Source: Flavobacteriaceae bacterium (GTDB lineage: Bacteria; Bacteroidota; Bacteroidia; Flavobacteriales; Flavobacteriaceae). Taken from it: a stretch of 5,560 nucleotides of DNA. Made by a program: the position numbers and the translations under genes. Location: NCBI GenBank assembly GCA_019090365.1, contig JAHRWC010000138.1:1-5560 (forward strand), written 5' to 3'. Of the stretch, positions 1 to 5,560 are shown piece by piece; position 1 is the stretch's first letter, and the number at the start of each line of letters is the position of its first letter. The notes under the pieces are model-generated. The model was given only the letters and a program-made list of their open reading frames with translations. It was not told where the DNA came from and made no database searches.

Positions 1-739
1 CCTCATCTCTAAACCAATTATAAAGCTTTCTGTGAGGTTTAAATTCTAAAGAGCACAAAGAATGTGAAACTTGTTCAATGTAGTCGCTTTCTCCATGTGT
101 CCAATCGTACATTGGGTAAATACACCAATCATTTCCAGTTCTATGATGAGATTTCTTTAAAATACGATACATCAATGGATCACGCATTAACATGTTTGGA
201 TCTTCCATATCGATTTTTGCACGCAATACATGAGTTCCTTCGTCGAAATCACCATTCTTCATTTTCGTAAACAAATCTAAATTTTCTTCAATAGATCTAT
301 TTCTGAAAGGACTATTGGTTCCAACCTGAGTTGGAGTTCCTTTTTGTTCTCGCATTTCTTCACTTGATTGTGAATCGATATATGCTTTTCCTTCTTTTAT
401 TAAAATTACAGCCCAGTTGTATAGCTGTTGAAAATAATCTGAAGAATATAATTCTTTATCCCATGTATATCCTAACCAAGAAACATCTCTTTTGATTGCA
501 TCTACATATTCTTGTTCTTCTTTAGCAGGATTGGTATCGTCAAATCTAAGGTTGACTGGAGCATTGTATTTTTCACCTAAACCAAAACTAATTCCTATAG
601 CTTTCGTGTGCCCAATGTGTAAATATCCATTAGGCTCAGGTGGAAAACGAAATCGCAATGTATCTTTAGCCATTCCATTAGCTAAATCTTCTTCGATAAT
701 ATGCTCTATAAAATTAAGTGACTCTCTTGTATCTGACAT
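1..739 (-). CDS. glnS: Glutaminyl-tRNA synthetase, N-terminal part (cut by window edge)
   Basis: This gene encodes the cytoplasmic class I enzyme that attaches glutamine to tRNA-Gln using ATP. I translated the minus strand from the ATG at 739-737; 246 codons are open to the window edge, a little under half of the roughly 550 residues usual for the family. The HIGH nucleotide-binding signature is at residues 41-44 inside [13 protein letters not shown], followed by LRFDDTNP (64-71), LRAKIDM (172-178), MRDPLMYRI (185-193) and [15 protein letters not shown] (205-219). All of these line up with E. coli GlnRS, and the glutamine-type PPEPNGY and THxxSD segments favour GlnRS over GluRS. The second catalytic motif (KMSKS-like) and the anticodon-binding beta-barrels lie outside the window. 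The start is fixed by the usual short lead-in (about 40 residues before HIGH) and has no Shine-Dalgarno, as is normal for Bacteroidota. It is divergent from folB. No internal frameshift was seen. Identification is very secure; intactness beyond the edge cannot be judged. Confidence 0.96.
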   Translation of the reverse strand, partial: MSDTRESLNFIEHIIEEDLANGMAKDTLRFRFPPEPNGYLHIGHTKAIGISFGLGEKYNAPVNLRFDDTNPAKEEQEYVDAIKRDVSWLGYTWDKELYSSDYFQQLYNWAVILIKEGKAYIDSQSSEEMREQKGTPTQVGTNSPFRNRSIEENLDLFTKMKNGDFDEGTHVLRAKIDMEDPNMLMRDPLMYRILKKSHHRTGNDWCIYPMYDWTHGESDYIEQVSHSLCSLEFKPHRKLYNWFRDE

Positions 740-762
740 TTTCTGGATTAAAAGTATCTTTG
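732..762 (+). promoter_or_regulatory. Putative promoter for folB
   Basis: TATCTTTG at 755-762 matches the Bacteroidota -7 consensus TAnnTTTG exactly. TCTG at 732-735, 19 bases upstream, is one mismatch from the TTTG -33 element at the preferred spacing. The start of transcription would fall a few bases past 762, leaving a leader of only about 10 nt before the folB ATG at 777. The -33 element lies over the first codons of glnS. The position and spacing support it; there is no experimental evidence. Confidence 0.5.
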
Positions 763-770
763 CAAAAATA
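763..770 (-). promoter_or_regulatory. Putative -7 box for glnS
   Basis: On the minus strand this reads TATTTTTG, an exact match to the Bacteroidota -7 consensus TAnnTTTG. It lies 23 bases before the glnS start, which would give a short leader of roughly 15-20 nt. I found no good TTTG/TTG -33 element about 19 bases further upstream, so the call rests on the -7 box and its position. It abuts the folB -7 box on the other strand with no base between them. Confidence 0.45.
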
Positions 771-776
771 GTTGAA

Positions 777-1133
777 ATGAGTACAATACGTTTAAAAAAT
801 ATAAAAATATATGCCTTTCATGGTTGCATGATTGAAGAAGGGCAAATTGGATCTGATTATTTAGTGAATATTTCTGTAAAAGCTGATTTAAATAAAGCTG
901 CTGAAACAGACGATTTACATGATACAGTAGATTATGTTCATATTCAAAAAATAGTAAAAGATGAAATGGCGATACGTTCAAAACTATTAGAACATGTTGG
1001 AAAACGGATCATAGACACTGTATTTCAGCAAATTAAAATGGTAGATGAAGTAAAAGTTACTGTGTCAAAAGTGAATCCTCCGATTGGTGGTGATGTAGCT
1101 GAAGTGAGTGTAACAATGAATGCTAAGAGGTAA
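777..1133 (+). CDS. folB: Dihydroneopterin aldolase
   Basis: FolB converts 7,8-dihydroneopterin to 6-hydroxymethyl-7,8-dihydropterin plus glycolaldehyde in tetrahydrofolate synthesis; the family forms cytoplasmic octamers. The 118-residue product has the normal family length and aligns end to end with the Staphylococcus aureus enzyme. FHG is at residues 14-16 and the equivalents of key residues are present: Glu21 (S. aureus Glu22), Tyr53 in DTVDY (Tyr54), Glu72 in LLEH (Glu74, pterin anchor) and Lys98 in SKVNPP (catalytic Lys100). The frame stays open upstream to 492, but that stretch is antisense to glnS. The ATG at 777 gives MSTIRLKNI, matching the first beta-strand of the family, so it is the chosen start. 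The gene is divergent from glnS, and tRNA-Cys follows 55 bases downstream on the same strand. I saw no hairpin terminator directly after folB. A related epimerase or FolX role is possible in this fold but less likely, as the aldolase residues are complete. Confidence 0.93.
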   Translation: MSTIRLKNIKIYAFHGCMIEEGQIGSDYLVNISVKADLNKAAETDDLHDTVDYVHIQKIVKDEMAIRSKLLEHVGKRIIDTVFQQIKMVDEVKVTVSKVNPPIGGDVAEVSVTMNAKR

Positions 1134-1146
1134 TTGAAATTTTCTC

Positions 1147-1176
1147 TATGAATTCGTATTTATTATTTTATATTTG
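1147..1176 (+). promoter_or_regulatory. Putative promoter for tRNA-Cys
   Basis: TATATTTG at 1169-1176 is an exact TAnnTTTG -7 box ending 12 bases before the tRNA. TATG at 1147-1150, 18 bases upstream, is one mismatch from the TTTG -33 element. This would let the tRNA be transcribed independently of folB, with a very short 5' leader for RNase P to remove. Confidence 0.5.
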
Positions 1177-1188
1177 CCCTATAAGAAT

Positions 1189-1259
1189 GGCGTCGTGGCC
1201 GAGTGGCTAGGCAGAGGTCTGCAAAACCTTGTACAGCGGTTCGAATCCGCTCGACGCCT
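1189..1259 (+). tRNA. tRNA-Cys (anticodon GCA)
   Basis: This 71-base sequence folds as a complete cloverleaf. The acceptor stem GGCGTCG pairs with CGACGCC at all seven positions. The D arm is GCC/GGC around a 9-base loop, the anticodon stem is GAGGT/ACCTT (one G-U pair), and the loop CTGCAAA carries anticodon GCA for UGU/UGC. The variable loop is four bases, and the T arm is AGCGG/CCGCT with loop TTCGAAT. The discriminator base is U73, an identity element for cysteinyl-tRNA synthetase, which supports the cysteine call. The bases after it are not CCA, so the 3' end must be added by tRNA nucleotidyltransferase, as is common in Bacteroidota. It has its own promoter box upstream and a terminator starting 10 bases downstream. 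Confidence 0.97.
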
Positions 1260-1268
1260 CAACAAACT

Positions 1269-1299
1269 AAAAACCCTTCAGAATATCTGAAGGGTTTTT
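1269..1299. terminator. Bidirectional intrinsic terminator (tRNA-Cys / LysE gene)
   Basis: Arms 1269-1282 and 1286-1299 pair perfectly over 14 bp around the 3-base loop ATA. The core is CCCTTCAGA/TCTGAAGGG, with an A run at 1269-1273 and a T run at 1295-1301. Read on the plus strand it ends in a 7-T tract after the tRNA; read on the minus strand the A run becomes a U tract just after the LysE-family stop codon at 1306-1308. The symmetry and the convergent neighbours indicate that one hairpin serves both transcripts. Confidence 0.9.
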
Positions 1300-1305
1300 T
1301 TATAT

Positions 1306-1998
1306 CTATTTGTTTATGCTTTGTAATTTTTCGGTGCCAGGAATTTTTTTCATTCCTTTTTGAATTCTATCTGGAAATACACCTTGAAGTAATAATAATA
1401 TTCCGAAACCAATAATTAAAATACTCACTAGCTTTTTTGTTTTAATAATAAATCGAGGAGTTAAATTACTCTTCAATTTTTTAGCAAGAAATATTTTTAA
1501 TAAATCGGTTAAAAATAATGTAATCATTACAGTAGATAGAAATAAAACTACTCCATTTTTATGAGTGGTAATAGCTTGTGCAATGATAATAGTAGCAATC
1601 CAGCCTGCTAAAACTCCAAAATTTACAAAGTTTAATAAAAAGCCTTTTAAGAAAAGACCTCCATGGTTTTTCTTGGTTTCAACTGAATAATGTTCTCGAA
1701 CAATTTTTATAAAAGATTTAGCGGTTCGAATGTATGATATAACTCCAAAAGCTATTAAAACTACACCTCCAAAAATTAGTAATGCAGGATCGTCTTTTAC
1801 TTTATCAAGAATTTGAGAAGTACTATAAAAAGCAATAATTATAAAAACAAGATCTGAAAATAAAGCACCTAAATCGAAAAAAATAGCTGCTTTAACTCCT
1901 TTTGTTATACTTGTTTCAATAAGTGTAAAAAATACGGGACCTATTGCAAATGCAAGGAGAAATCCATAAAAAGCCGCATATAATAAACCATCAAACAT
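1306..1998 (-). CDS. LysE-family transporter, putative amino-acid exporter
   Basis: The predicted inner-membrane protein of 230 residues resembles the LysE/RhtB exporters, which move amino acids or related small molecules out of the cell. About six hydrophobic segments are visible at roughly residues 5-27, 37-58, 71-90, 116-141, 149-171 and 187-207, in line with the family topology. The first helix contains GFLLAFAIGP (12-21), the family's conserved glycine/proline segment, followed by FDLGALFSD (41-49). A basic loop (about 91-113) separates helices 3 and 4, and the tail after 209 is short and basic. The ATG at 1998 is chosen because the first helix starts at once. The stop falls 6 bases before the shared terminator. 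The head-GIN gene lies 81 bases upstream on the same strand with no hairpin between, so it may be the last gene of an rnr transcript. The substrate cannot be told from sequence; family assignment is fairly sure. Confidence 0.83.
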   Translation of the reverse strand: MFDGLLYAAFYGFLLAFAIGPVFFTLIETSITKGVKAAIFFDLGALFSDLVFIIIAFYSTSQILDKVKDDPALLIFGGVVLIAFGVISYIRTAKSFIKIVREHYSVETKKNHGGLFLKGFLLNFVNFGVLAGWIATIIIAQAITTHKNGVVLFLSTVMITLFLTDLLKIFLAKKLKSNLTPRFIIKTKKLVSILIIGFGILLLLQGVFPDRIQKGMKKIPGTEKLQSINK

Positions 1999-2079
1999 AG
2001 TTTGGTAAAGGTAAACTATTCAGAAATATTAATAAATAATATAATACCTTTTTGTTGGATTAATAATTGCAGGTTTAAA

Positions 2080-2754
2080 TTAATTCATGATTGTAATATT
2101 TCCACCTGCAAAAGTCTTTTTATTTACTGTTGAAGGTTCTCCATAAATATAAACTTCACCTCCTGCAGTTACTTTTGCATCTACTTTATTTGAAGCATTA
2201 ATTTCAGCTTCTCCAGCAGCAGTAATTTTAATTTTTGTGTCTTGCGTATTTAGTTCTCTACCTTCAAAGATTCCTCCAGTATTTAAAACTATTTCTTGGC
2301 TTTTTGATAAACCTGAAGCTTCTATAATTCCTCCAGTTACCGCTCTCATTTTAGCAAAATTAACATCTAAACCTACAATTATTCTACCACCTTCTTGCGC
2401 TCTTAATTCAATCATATTTTGATCAATCAATTCATTTGAAACAATTATAGATCCTTCGTTCGCATCAATAACTTCTAATGATTTATAATGAACTTCTACA
2501 AAGGTTTCTTTTCCATTAAAACGTTTATCTAATAACATTCTAATTTTTAATTTACCATGCTCATTAATTACTTTTACATCATCAACATCTTCACCTTTTA
2601 CAACCACTTTATTTTCTGAAGACTTAATTAAATTAACTTCAATTAAATCGAATACTTTCACAACTGAAATATCACCTACTTCTTTTACTAACTCTCTTTG
2701 AGCAAAAGTTGATAAAGAAATTAAAACCACTAGAATACTTACTATATTTTTCAT
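2080..2754 (-). CDS. Secreted head-GIN domain (DUF2807) beta-helix protein
   Basis: This 224-residue protein resembles the putative auto-transporter adhesin, head GIN domain family (DUF2807) that is common in Bacteroidota; its molecular role is not established. Residues 1-18 form a signal peptide: Lys2, a hydrophobic core (about 4-15) and a cut likely before Gln19 in STFAQR. There is no lipobox cysteine, so a soluble periplasmic or secreted product is expected. The rest is short beta-strands: an N-terminal part (about 27-118) with VKVFDLIEVNLIKS and VVVKGED, then a run of rungs with a glycine turn every 18-20 residues (about 122, 141, 160, 180, 198, 217), as expected of a beta-helix. Asn and Gly mark the turns, and the protein ends on the last strand with nothing after it. 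It lies 55 bases after rnr and 81 before the LysE-type gene, all on the minus strand. I see no -7 box before it, which fits read-through from rnr. Confidence 0.82.
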   Translation of the reverse strand: MKNIVSILVVLISLSTFAQRELVKEVGDISVVKVFDLIEVNLIKSSENKVVVKGEDVDDVKVINEHGKLKIRMLLDKRFNGKETFVEVHYKSLEVIDANEGSIIVSNELIDQNMIELRAQEGGRIIVGLDVNFAKMRAVTGGIIEASGLSKSQEIVLNTGGIFEGRELNTQDTKIKITAAGEAEINASNKVDAKVTAGGEVYIYGEPSTVNKKTFAGGNITIMN

Positions 2755-2809
2755 CTTGTCTGTTATTTCTTATAAAGAGTAAATACTTTTAAAATTGTTA
2801 CAGTTATTG

Positions 2810-5026
2810 TTAATTTTCTATATTATCACGACTTCCTAACATTTCAAAATCTAAATGTTTTCTAACTAAATCTGCATTTTTAACTTTTACATATACTTCA
2901 TCTCCAAGCTGATACATATTTTTTGTTCGCTCTCCAATGATTGCATATTCTTCTTTATTAAACACATAATGATCATCTCTAATATCTTGTAGACGAACCA
3001 TACCTTCACATTTATTACTAATAATTTCTACATACACTCCCCATTCAGTCACACCAGAAATAACCCCTAAAAATTGTTGGTCTTTATGATCTTTCATGAA
3101 TTTCACCTGCATGTATTTTATACTTTCACGTTCCGCTTTAGAAGCAAGGTTTTCCATATCACTACTGTGACTACATTTCTCTTCAAATTCTTCTTGTTTC
3201 GCATTTTTACCTCCTTCTAAATAATATTGTAAAAGACGATGTACCATTACATCTGGATACCTTCTAATTGGAGAAGTAAAATGTGTATAATAATCGAACG
3301 CTAATCCATAATGACCAATATTATTAGTAGTATACACCGCTTTACTCATACTTCTTATTGCAAGTGTATCTACTAAATTTTGTTCTTTTTTACCTTGAAC
3401 ATCTTTTAGTAATTTATTTAATGAAGTGGCTGTTGATTTACGATCGCGTGTATTTAATTTATAACCAAATCGTTTAATTATATTTTCTAAGGCTGCAATT
3501 TTTTCATCATCTGGCTCATCGTGAACTCTATACACAAAAGTTTTAGTTTGATCTCCACTTCTTTGTTTTCCAATAAATTCAGCAACACTTCTATTTGCTA
3601 ATAACATAAATTCTTCAATCAATTTATTAGCATCTTTACTTTCTTTAAAATAAACTCCAACTGGATTATTGGTTTCATCTAAATTGAATTTTACTTCAAT
3701 TTTATCAAATGAAATTGCACCATGATTCATTCTTTTTTTACGAAGAATTTTAGCAAGCTCATCTAATTTTATAATTGCTTTTGAAATTTCTTTATCAACC
3801 GTATATGCTTTATCTGTAATTGAAATTTCTGAAGGAATTGTATGTGCTGATGCTTCATTATTTTCAATCACATACTGTGCTTCTTCATATGCAAATCGAG
3901 CATCACTATAAGTTACAGTTCTACCAAACCATTGATCAACAACTTCAGCTTTCTCATTTATTTTAAAAACTGCTGAAAACGTATATTTTTCTTCATTAGG
4001 TCGTAATGAACATGCATTATTTGAAAGTACTTCTGGTAACATTGGTACTACACGATCTACTAAATACACCGAAGTTGCTCTTTCAAAAGCTTCATCATCT
4101 AACACCGTTCCTGGAACTAAATAATGTGATACATCTGCAATATGAATTCCTATTTCATAGGTATTATCTTCTAACACTTTAAAAGATAGAGCATCATCAA
4201 AATCTTTTGCATCTTTTGGATCGATGGTAAAAGTTAAATCTTGACGCATATCACGTCGTTTTTTAATTTCTTCAGGATGAATCTTCGTATCTAAATCGTT
4301 AGCGTACTTTTCAACTTCAGTAGGAAATTCATAAGGTAATCCATACTGAGCTAAAATAGAATGTATTTCAGTATGATGTTCTCCAGGTTTTCCTAATACT
4401 TTTATTACTCTTCCGTAGGGAGAATCAGCTTTTTCAGGCCAATCATCCATTGCAACTAATACTTTATCACCATCATTTGCATTATTAATATGTTTTTTAG
4501 GAATAAAAATATCGGTATACATTTTAAATCCTGCACAATTTACAAAGGCAAATTTTTCTTGAATTTGAATTACTCCAACAAATTCAGTTCGTTTTCTCTG
4601 AATTATTTGAGTGATTTCTCCTTCCTTTTTACCTCCTTTATTACGTTTAAAAATATATACTTCAACAATATCATCTTGAAGTGCGTGATTTAAGTTTTTT
4701 GAAGAAACGAAAATATCATCTTCTAATTCTTCAACTACAACATATCCTTGACCACGACTTGTTAAATCTACTCTTCCTTTATGATAATGTTGATTAGATA
4801 CTATGGTAAATTTACCTCGATCTATTTCTTCTATTTTTCCTTCTACTTGAAGTTTTCTTAGTTTTTTTATAATTAAATTTCGTCCACTTGCATCGGTTAC
4901 TCCTAATGCTGCGGCAATTTGTTTATAGTTATTTGGTTTTGAAGTATCCTTTCTTAAATAGGAAAGGATGGATTGGGTAAGATTATTTATTTTATTTTTT
5001 CTCCCTCGCTTTTTTCTTTTCGACAT
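2810..5026 (-). CDS. rnr: Ribonuclease R (RNB-family 3'-5' exoribonuclease)
   Basis: RNase R degrades RNA processively from the 3' end, including structured mRNA and rRNA, in mRNA decay and RNA quality control. The 738-residue product shows the family order: a very basic start (residues 2-12), a winged-helix-like region (about 15-77), two cold-shock/OB domains (about 82-145 and 148-212), the RNB catalytic domain (about 258-600) and one S1 domain (about 650-732). The metal-binding aspartates are complete in TIDPKDAKDFDDA: Asp269, Asp275, Asp277 and Asp278, with Asp277 matching the catalytic Asp209 of RNase II. TSVYLVDRVVPMLPEVLSN (318-336) and TSPIRRYPD (584-592) are also typical. The winged-helix region and length favour RNase R over RNase II. 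Unlike the 813-residue E. coli enzyme, it ends 6-8 residues after the S1 domain with no long lysine-rich tail. The ATG at 5026 has an A-rich, Shine-Dalgarno-free leader. It is divergent from the DUF2007 gene and first of three same-strand genes. Confidence 0.96.
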   Translation of the reverse strand: MSKRKKRGRKNKINNLTQSILSYLRKDTSKPNNYKQIAAALGVTDASGRNLIIKKLRKLQVEGKIEEIDRGKFTIVSNQHYHKGRVDLTSRGQGYVVVEELEDDIFVSSKNLNHALQDDIVEVYIFKRNKGGKKEGEITQIIQRKRTEFVGVIQIQEKFAFVNCAGFKMYTDIFIPKKHINNANDGDKVLVAMDDWPEKADSPYGRVIKVLGKPGEHHTEIHSILAQYGLPYEFPTEVEKYANDLDTKIHPEEIKKRRDMRQDLTFTIDPKDAKDFDDALSFKVLEDNTYEIGIHIADVSHYLVPGTVLDDEAFERATSVYLVDRVVPMLPEVLSNNACSLRPNEEKYTFSAVFKINEKAEVVDQWFGRTVTYSDARFAYEEAQYVIENNEASAHTIPSEISITDKAYTVDKEISKAIIKLDELAKILRKKRMNHGAISFDKIEVKFNLDETNNPVGVYFKESKDANKLIEEFMLLANRSVAEFIGKQRSGDQTKTFVYRVHDEPDDEKIAALENIIKRFGYKLNTRDRKSTATSLNKLLKDVQGKKEQNLVDTLAIRSMSKAVYTTNNIGHYGLAFDYYTHFTSPIRRYPDVMVHRLLQYYLEGGKNAKQEEFEEKCSHSSDMENLASKAERESIKYMQVKFMKDHKDQQFLGVISGVTEWGVYVEIISNKCEGMVRLQDIRDDHYVFNKEEYAIIGERTKNMYQLGDEVYVKVKNADLVRKHLDFEMLGSRDNIEN

Positions 5027-5116
5027 TTTAATTTATTATTGGGTGTAAATGTACCAATTATTAACTAATGGTATATTATTTAATTGTTATCTTAGTAGAA
5101 ACCTTAATATAATACT
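5027..5116. promoter_or_regulatory. Divergent intergenic region of rnr and the DUF2007 gene
   Basis: This 90-bp AT-rich gap must hold the start signals of both genes. On the minus strand TACATTTA (5046-5053) misses the TAnnTTTG box by the last base and sits 20 bases before the rnr start. On the plus strand TATCTTAG (5088-5095) misses it by one base and sits 22 bases before the DUF2007 start. Neither has a clear -33 partner, so these are weak candidates. I saw no hairpin, riboswitch or clear operator. Confidence 0.3.
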
Positions 5117-5356
5117 ATGGAAGACTTTAAAACAATTGCTAGATTTACCTATCCGAGTGATTATGCAGTATTAGAGTTAGTATTACAACAGAATGAAATA
5201 CGTTATGTATTTTTAAATGAAACTGTTATAAATGTATTACCATTTCACTCAAATGCATTTGGAGGAATTCGTCTTCAGGTTCATAAAAATGACGAGCAAA
5301 AAGCAATTCAAATAATCAAAGATTTAGATCCAACTTCAGATTTAAAAATTGTTTAA
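5117..5356 (+). CDS. DUF2007-domain small protein
   Basis: This cytoplasmic protein of 79 residues has no signal peptide or membrane segment. It resembles the DUF2007 family, annotated as 'putative signal transducing protein' and related in fold to PII-like ferredoxin domains; no biochemical role is established. The family pattern is visible: strand FKTIARFTYPSDYAVLELVLQ (about 4-24, strand then helix), a second strand EIRYVFLNE (27-35), then the GGIRLQV segment (49-55) and a final helix DEQKAIQIIKDL (59-70). The domain fills nearly the whole protein, as is usual for the family. The ATG at 5117 is the first in frame and places the first strand at the N terminus. It is divergent from rnr. An in-frame-independent ATG directly abuts its TAA stop, hinting at coupling to a second small frame. 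Family assignment is good; function unknown. Confidence 0.8.
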   Translation: MEDFKTIARFTYPSDYAVLELVLQQNEIRYVFLNETVINVLPFHSNAFGGIRLQVHKNDEQKAIQIIKDLDPTSDLKIV

Positions 5357-5541
5357 ATGAGGTTATTAACAACTATTATATTATTAGCTTTTTTTCTTTA
5401 AAATTTAAAAATAAAAATAGTGGTTATTATAGCTTGTTAATATCTAGTATAACTTTATTACTTTTTATTTTGAATCTAACTTATATAAATTTATTTCTAT
5501 TTATTAACAGCTTATCATTCTATTTTTTTACTGATAAATAA
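5357..5541 (+). pseudogene. Possible small membrane-protein frame broken at a 7-T run
   Basis: I do not recognise a family here. An ATG directly follows the TAA of the DUF2007 gene and reads MRLLTTIILLAFFL, a signal-peptide or membrane-anchor-like stretch, before stopping at 5399-5401 after 14 codons. The sequence before that stop is a run of seven T (5389-5395). If one T were added, or if ribosomes slipped back one base on the T TTT TTT heptamer, the frame would run on to a TAA at 5539-5541. That gives 61 residues with a short basic loop (KFKNKN, 16-21) and a second hydrophobic region (about 26-58). About 47 extra codons stay open in very AT-rich DNA where stops are frequent, which is suggestive but not strong. 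A decayed gene, an assembly error in the homopolymer, recoding, or plain non-coding DNA are all possible. Nothing else was seen in the last 204 bases. Confidence 0.3.
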
Positions 5542-5560
5542 GAAGATACAATTTCTATTA

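Noticed and set aside
64..270. 68-codon plus-strand open frame
   Set aside because: It is antisense to conserved GlnRS sequence, with no recognisable domain or start signal.
492..776. In-frame upstream extension of folB to an ATG at 492
   Set aside because: This stretch is the complement of the glnS coding sequence and its translation has no FolB character; the ATG at 777 matches the family N terminus.
748..981. 77-codon minus-strand open frame opposite folB
   Set aside because: It is a low-complexity shadow of the folB coding strand and overlaps the divergent promoter boxes.
1203..1415. 70-codon plus-strand open frame
   Set aside because: It begins inside the tRNA, runs through the terminator hairpin and continues antisense to the LysE-family gene.
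2006..2013. TACCTTTA on the minus strand as a promoter box for the LysE-family gene
   Set aside because: It misses the final G of TAnnTTTG, lacks a -33 partner, and would start transcription almost on the ATG at 1998.
2237..2422. 61-codon plus-strand open frame
   Set aside because: It is antisense to the glycine-rich rungs of the head-GIN gene and has no family resemblance.
2755..2809. Search for a terminator or promoter between rnr and the head-GIN gene
   Set aside because: Only a 4-bp AGTA/TACT inverted repeat and AT-rich sequence are present; no T-tract hairpin and no TAnnTTTG box.
4490..4693. 67-codon plus-strand open frame
   Set aside because: It is antisense to the cold-shock domains of rnr; its Asn/Phe/Ile-rich product reflects base composition.
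5427..5518. Short inverted GTTAATA/TATTAAC match near the right end as a mobile-element end or operator
   Set aside because: Seven AT-rich bases about 60 bp apart are expected by chance in this composition, and no transposase or target duplication is seen.

Overview
The window is strongly AT-rich and holds compact, single-copy housekeeping genes. It looks like chromosome from a Bacteroidota member, most likely a marine Flavobacteriaceae of the Tenacibaculum/Polaribacter type. The evidence is protein resemblance (GlnRS, RNase R, a head-GIN adhesin-like protein, a DUF2007 protein), the absence of Shine-Dalgarno sequences before the starts, exact TAnnTTTG (-7) promoter boxes of the Bacteroidota sigma factor, and a tRNA with no encoded CCA. 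Genus is inference; no 16S or marker is present.

Layout, left to right. Bases 1-739 (minus) are the N-terminal 246 codons of glutaminyl-tRNA synthetase (glnS), cut by the window edge. A 37-bp gap with two abutting, oppositely facing -7 boxes separates it from the divergent folB (777-1133, plus; dihydroneopterin aldolase). A tRNA-Cys(GCA) gene follows at 1189-1259 with its own promoter box. A strong symmetric hairpin at 1269-1299 can end transcription on both strands: the tRNA from the left and the LysE-type exporter gene from the right. From 5026 down to 1306 three minus-strand genes follow one another: rnr (RNase R), a secreted head-GIN/DUF2807 beta-helix protein, and a LysE-family membrane exporter, with gaps of 55 and 81 bp and no visible terminator between them, so they may be co-transcribed. 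Divergent from rnr across a 90-bp gap is a 79-residue DUF2007 protein (5117-5356, plus). The last 204 bases hold a short hydrophobic reading frame that starts directly after the DUF2007 stop and appears broken at a 7-T run.

Functionally this is core metabolism: tRNA supply and charging (tRNA-Cys, GlnRS), folate synthesis (FolB), RNA turnover (RNase R), plus an exporter and an envelope protein of unknown role. I see no mobile element, CRISPR array, toxin-antitoxin pair or defence system, and no convincing novel system. The points most worth a second look are the back-to-back glnS/folB promoter boxes and the frameshifted small membrane-protein frame at the right end.
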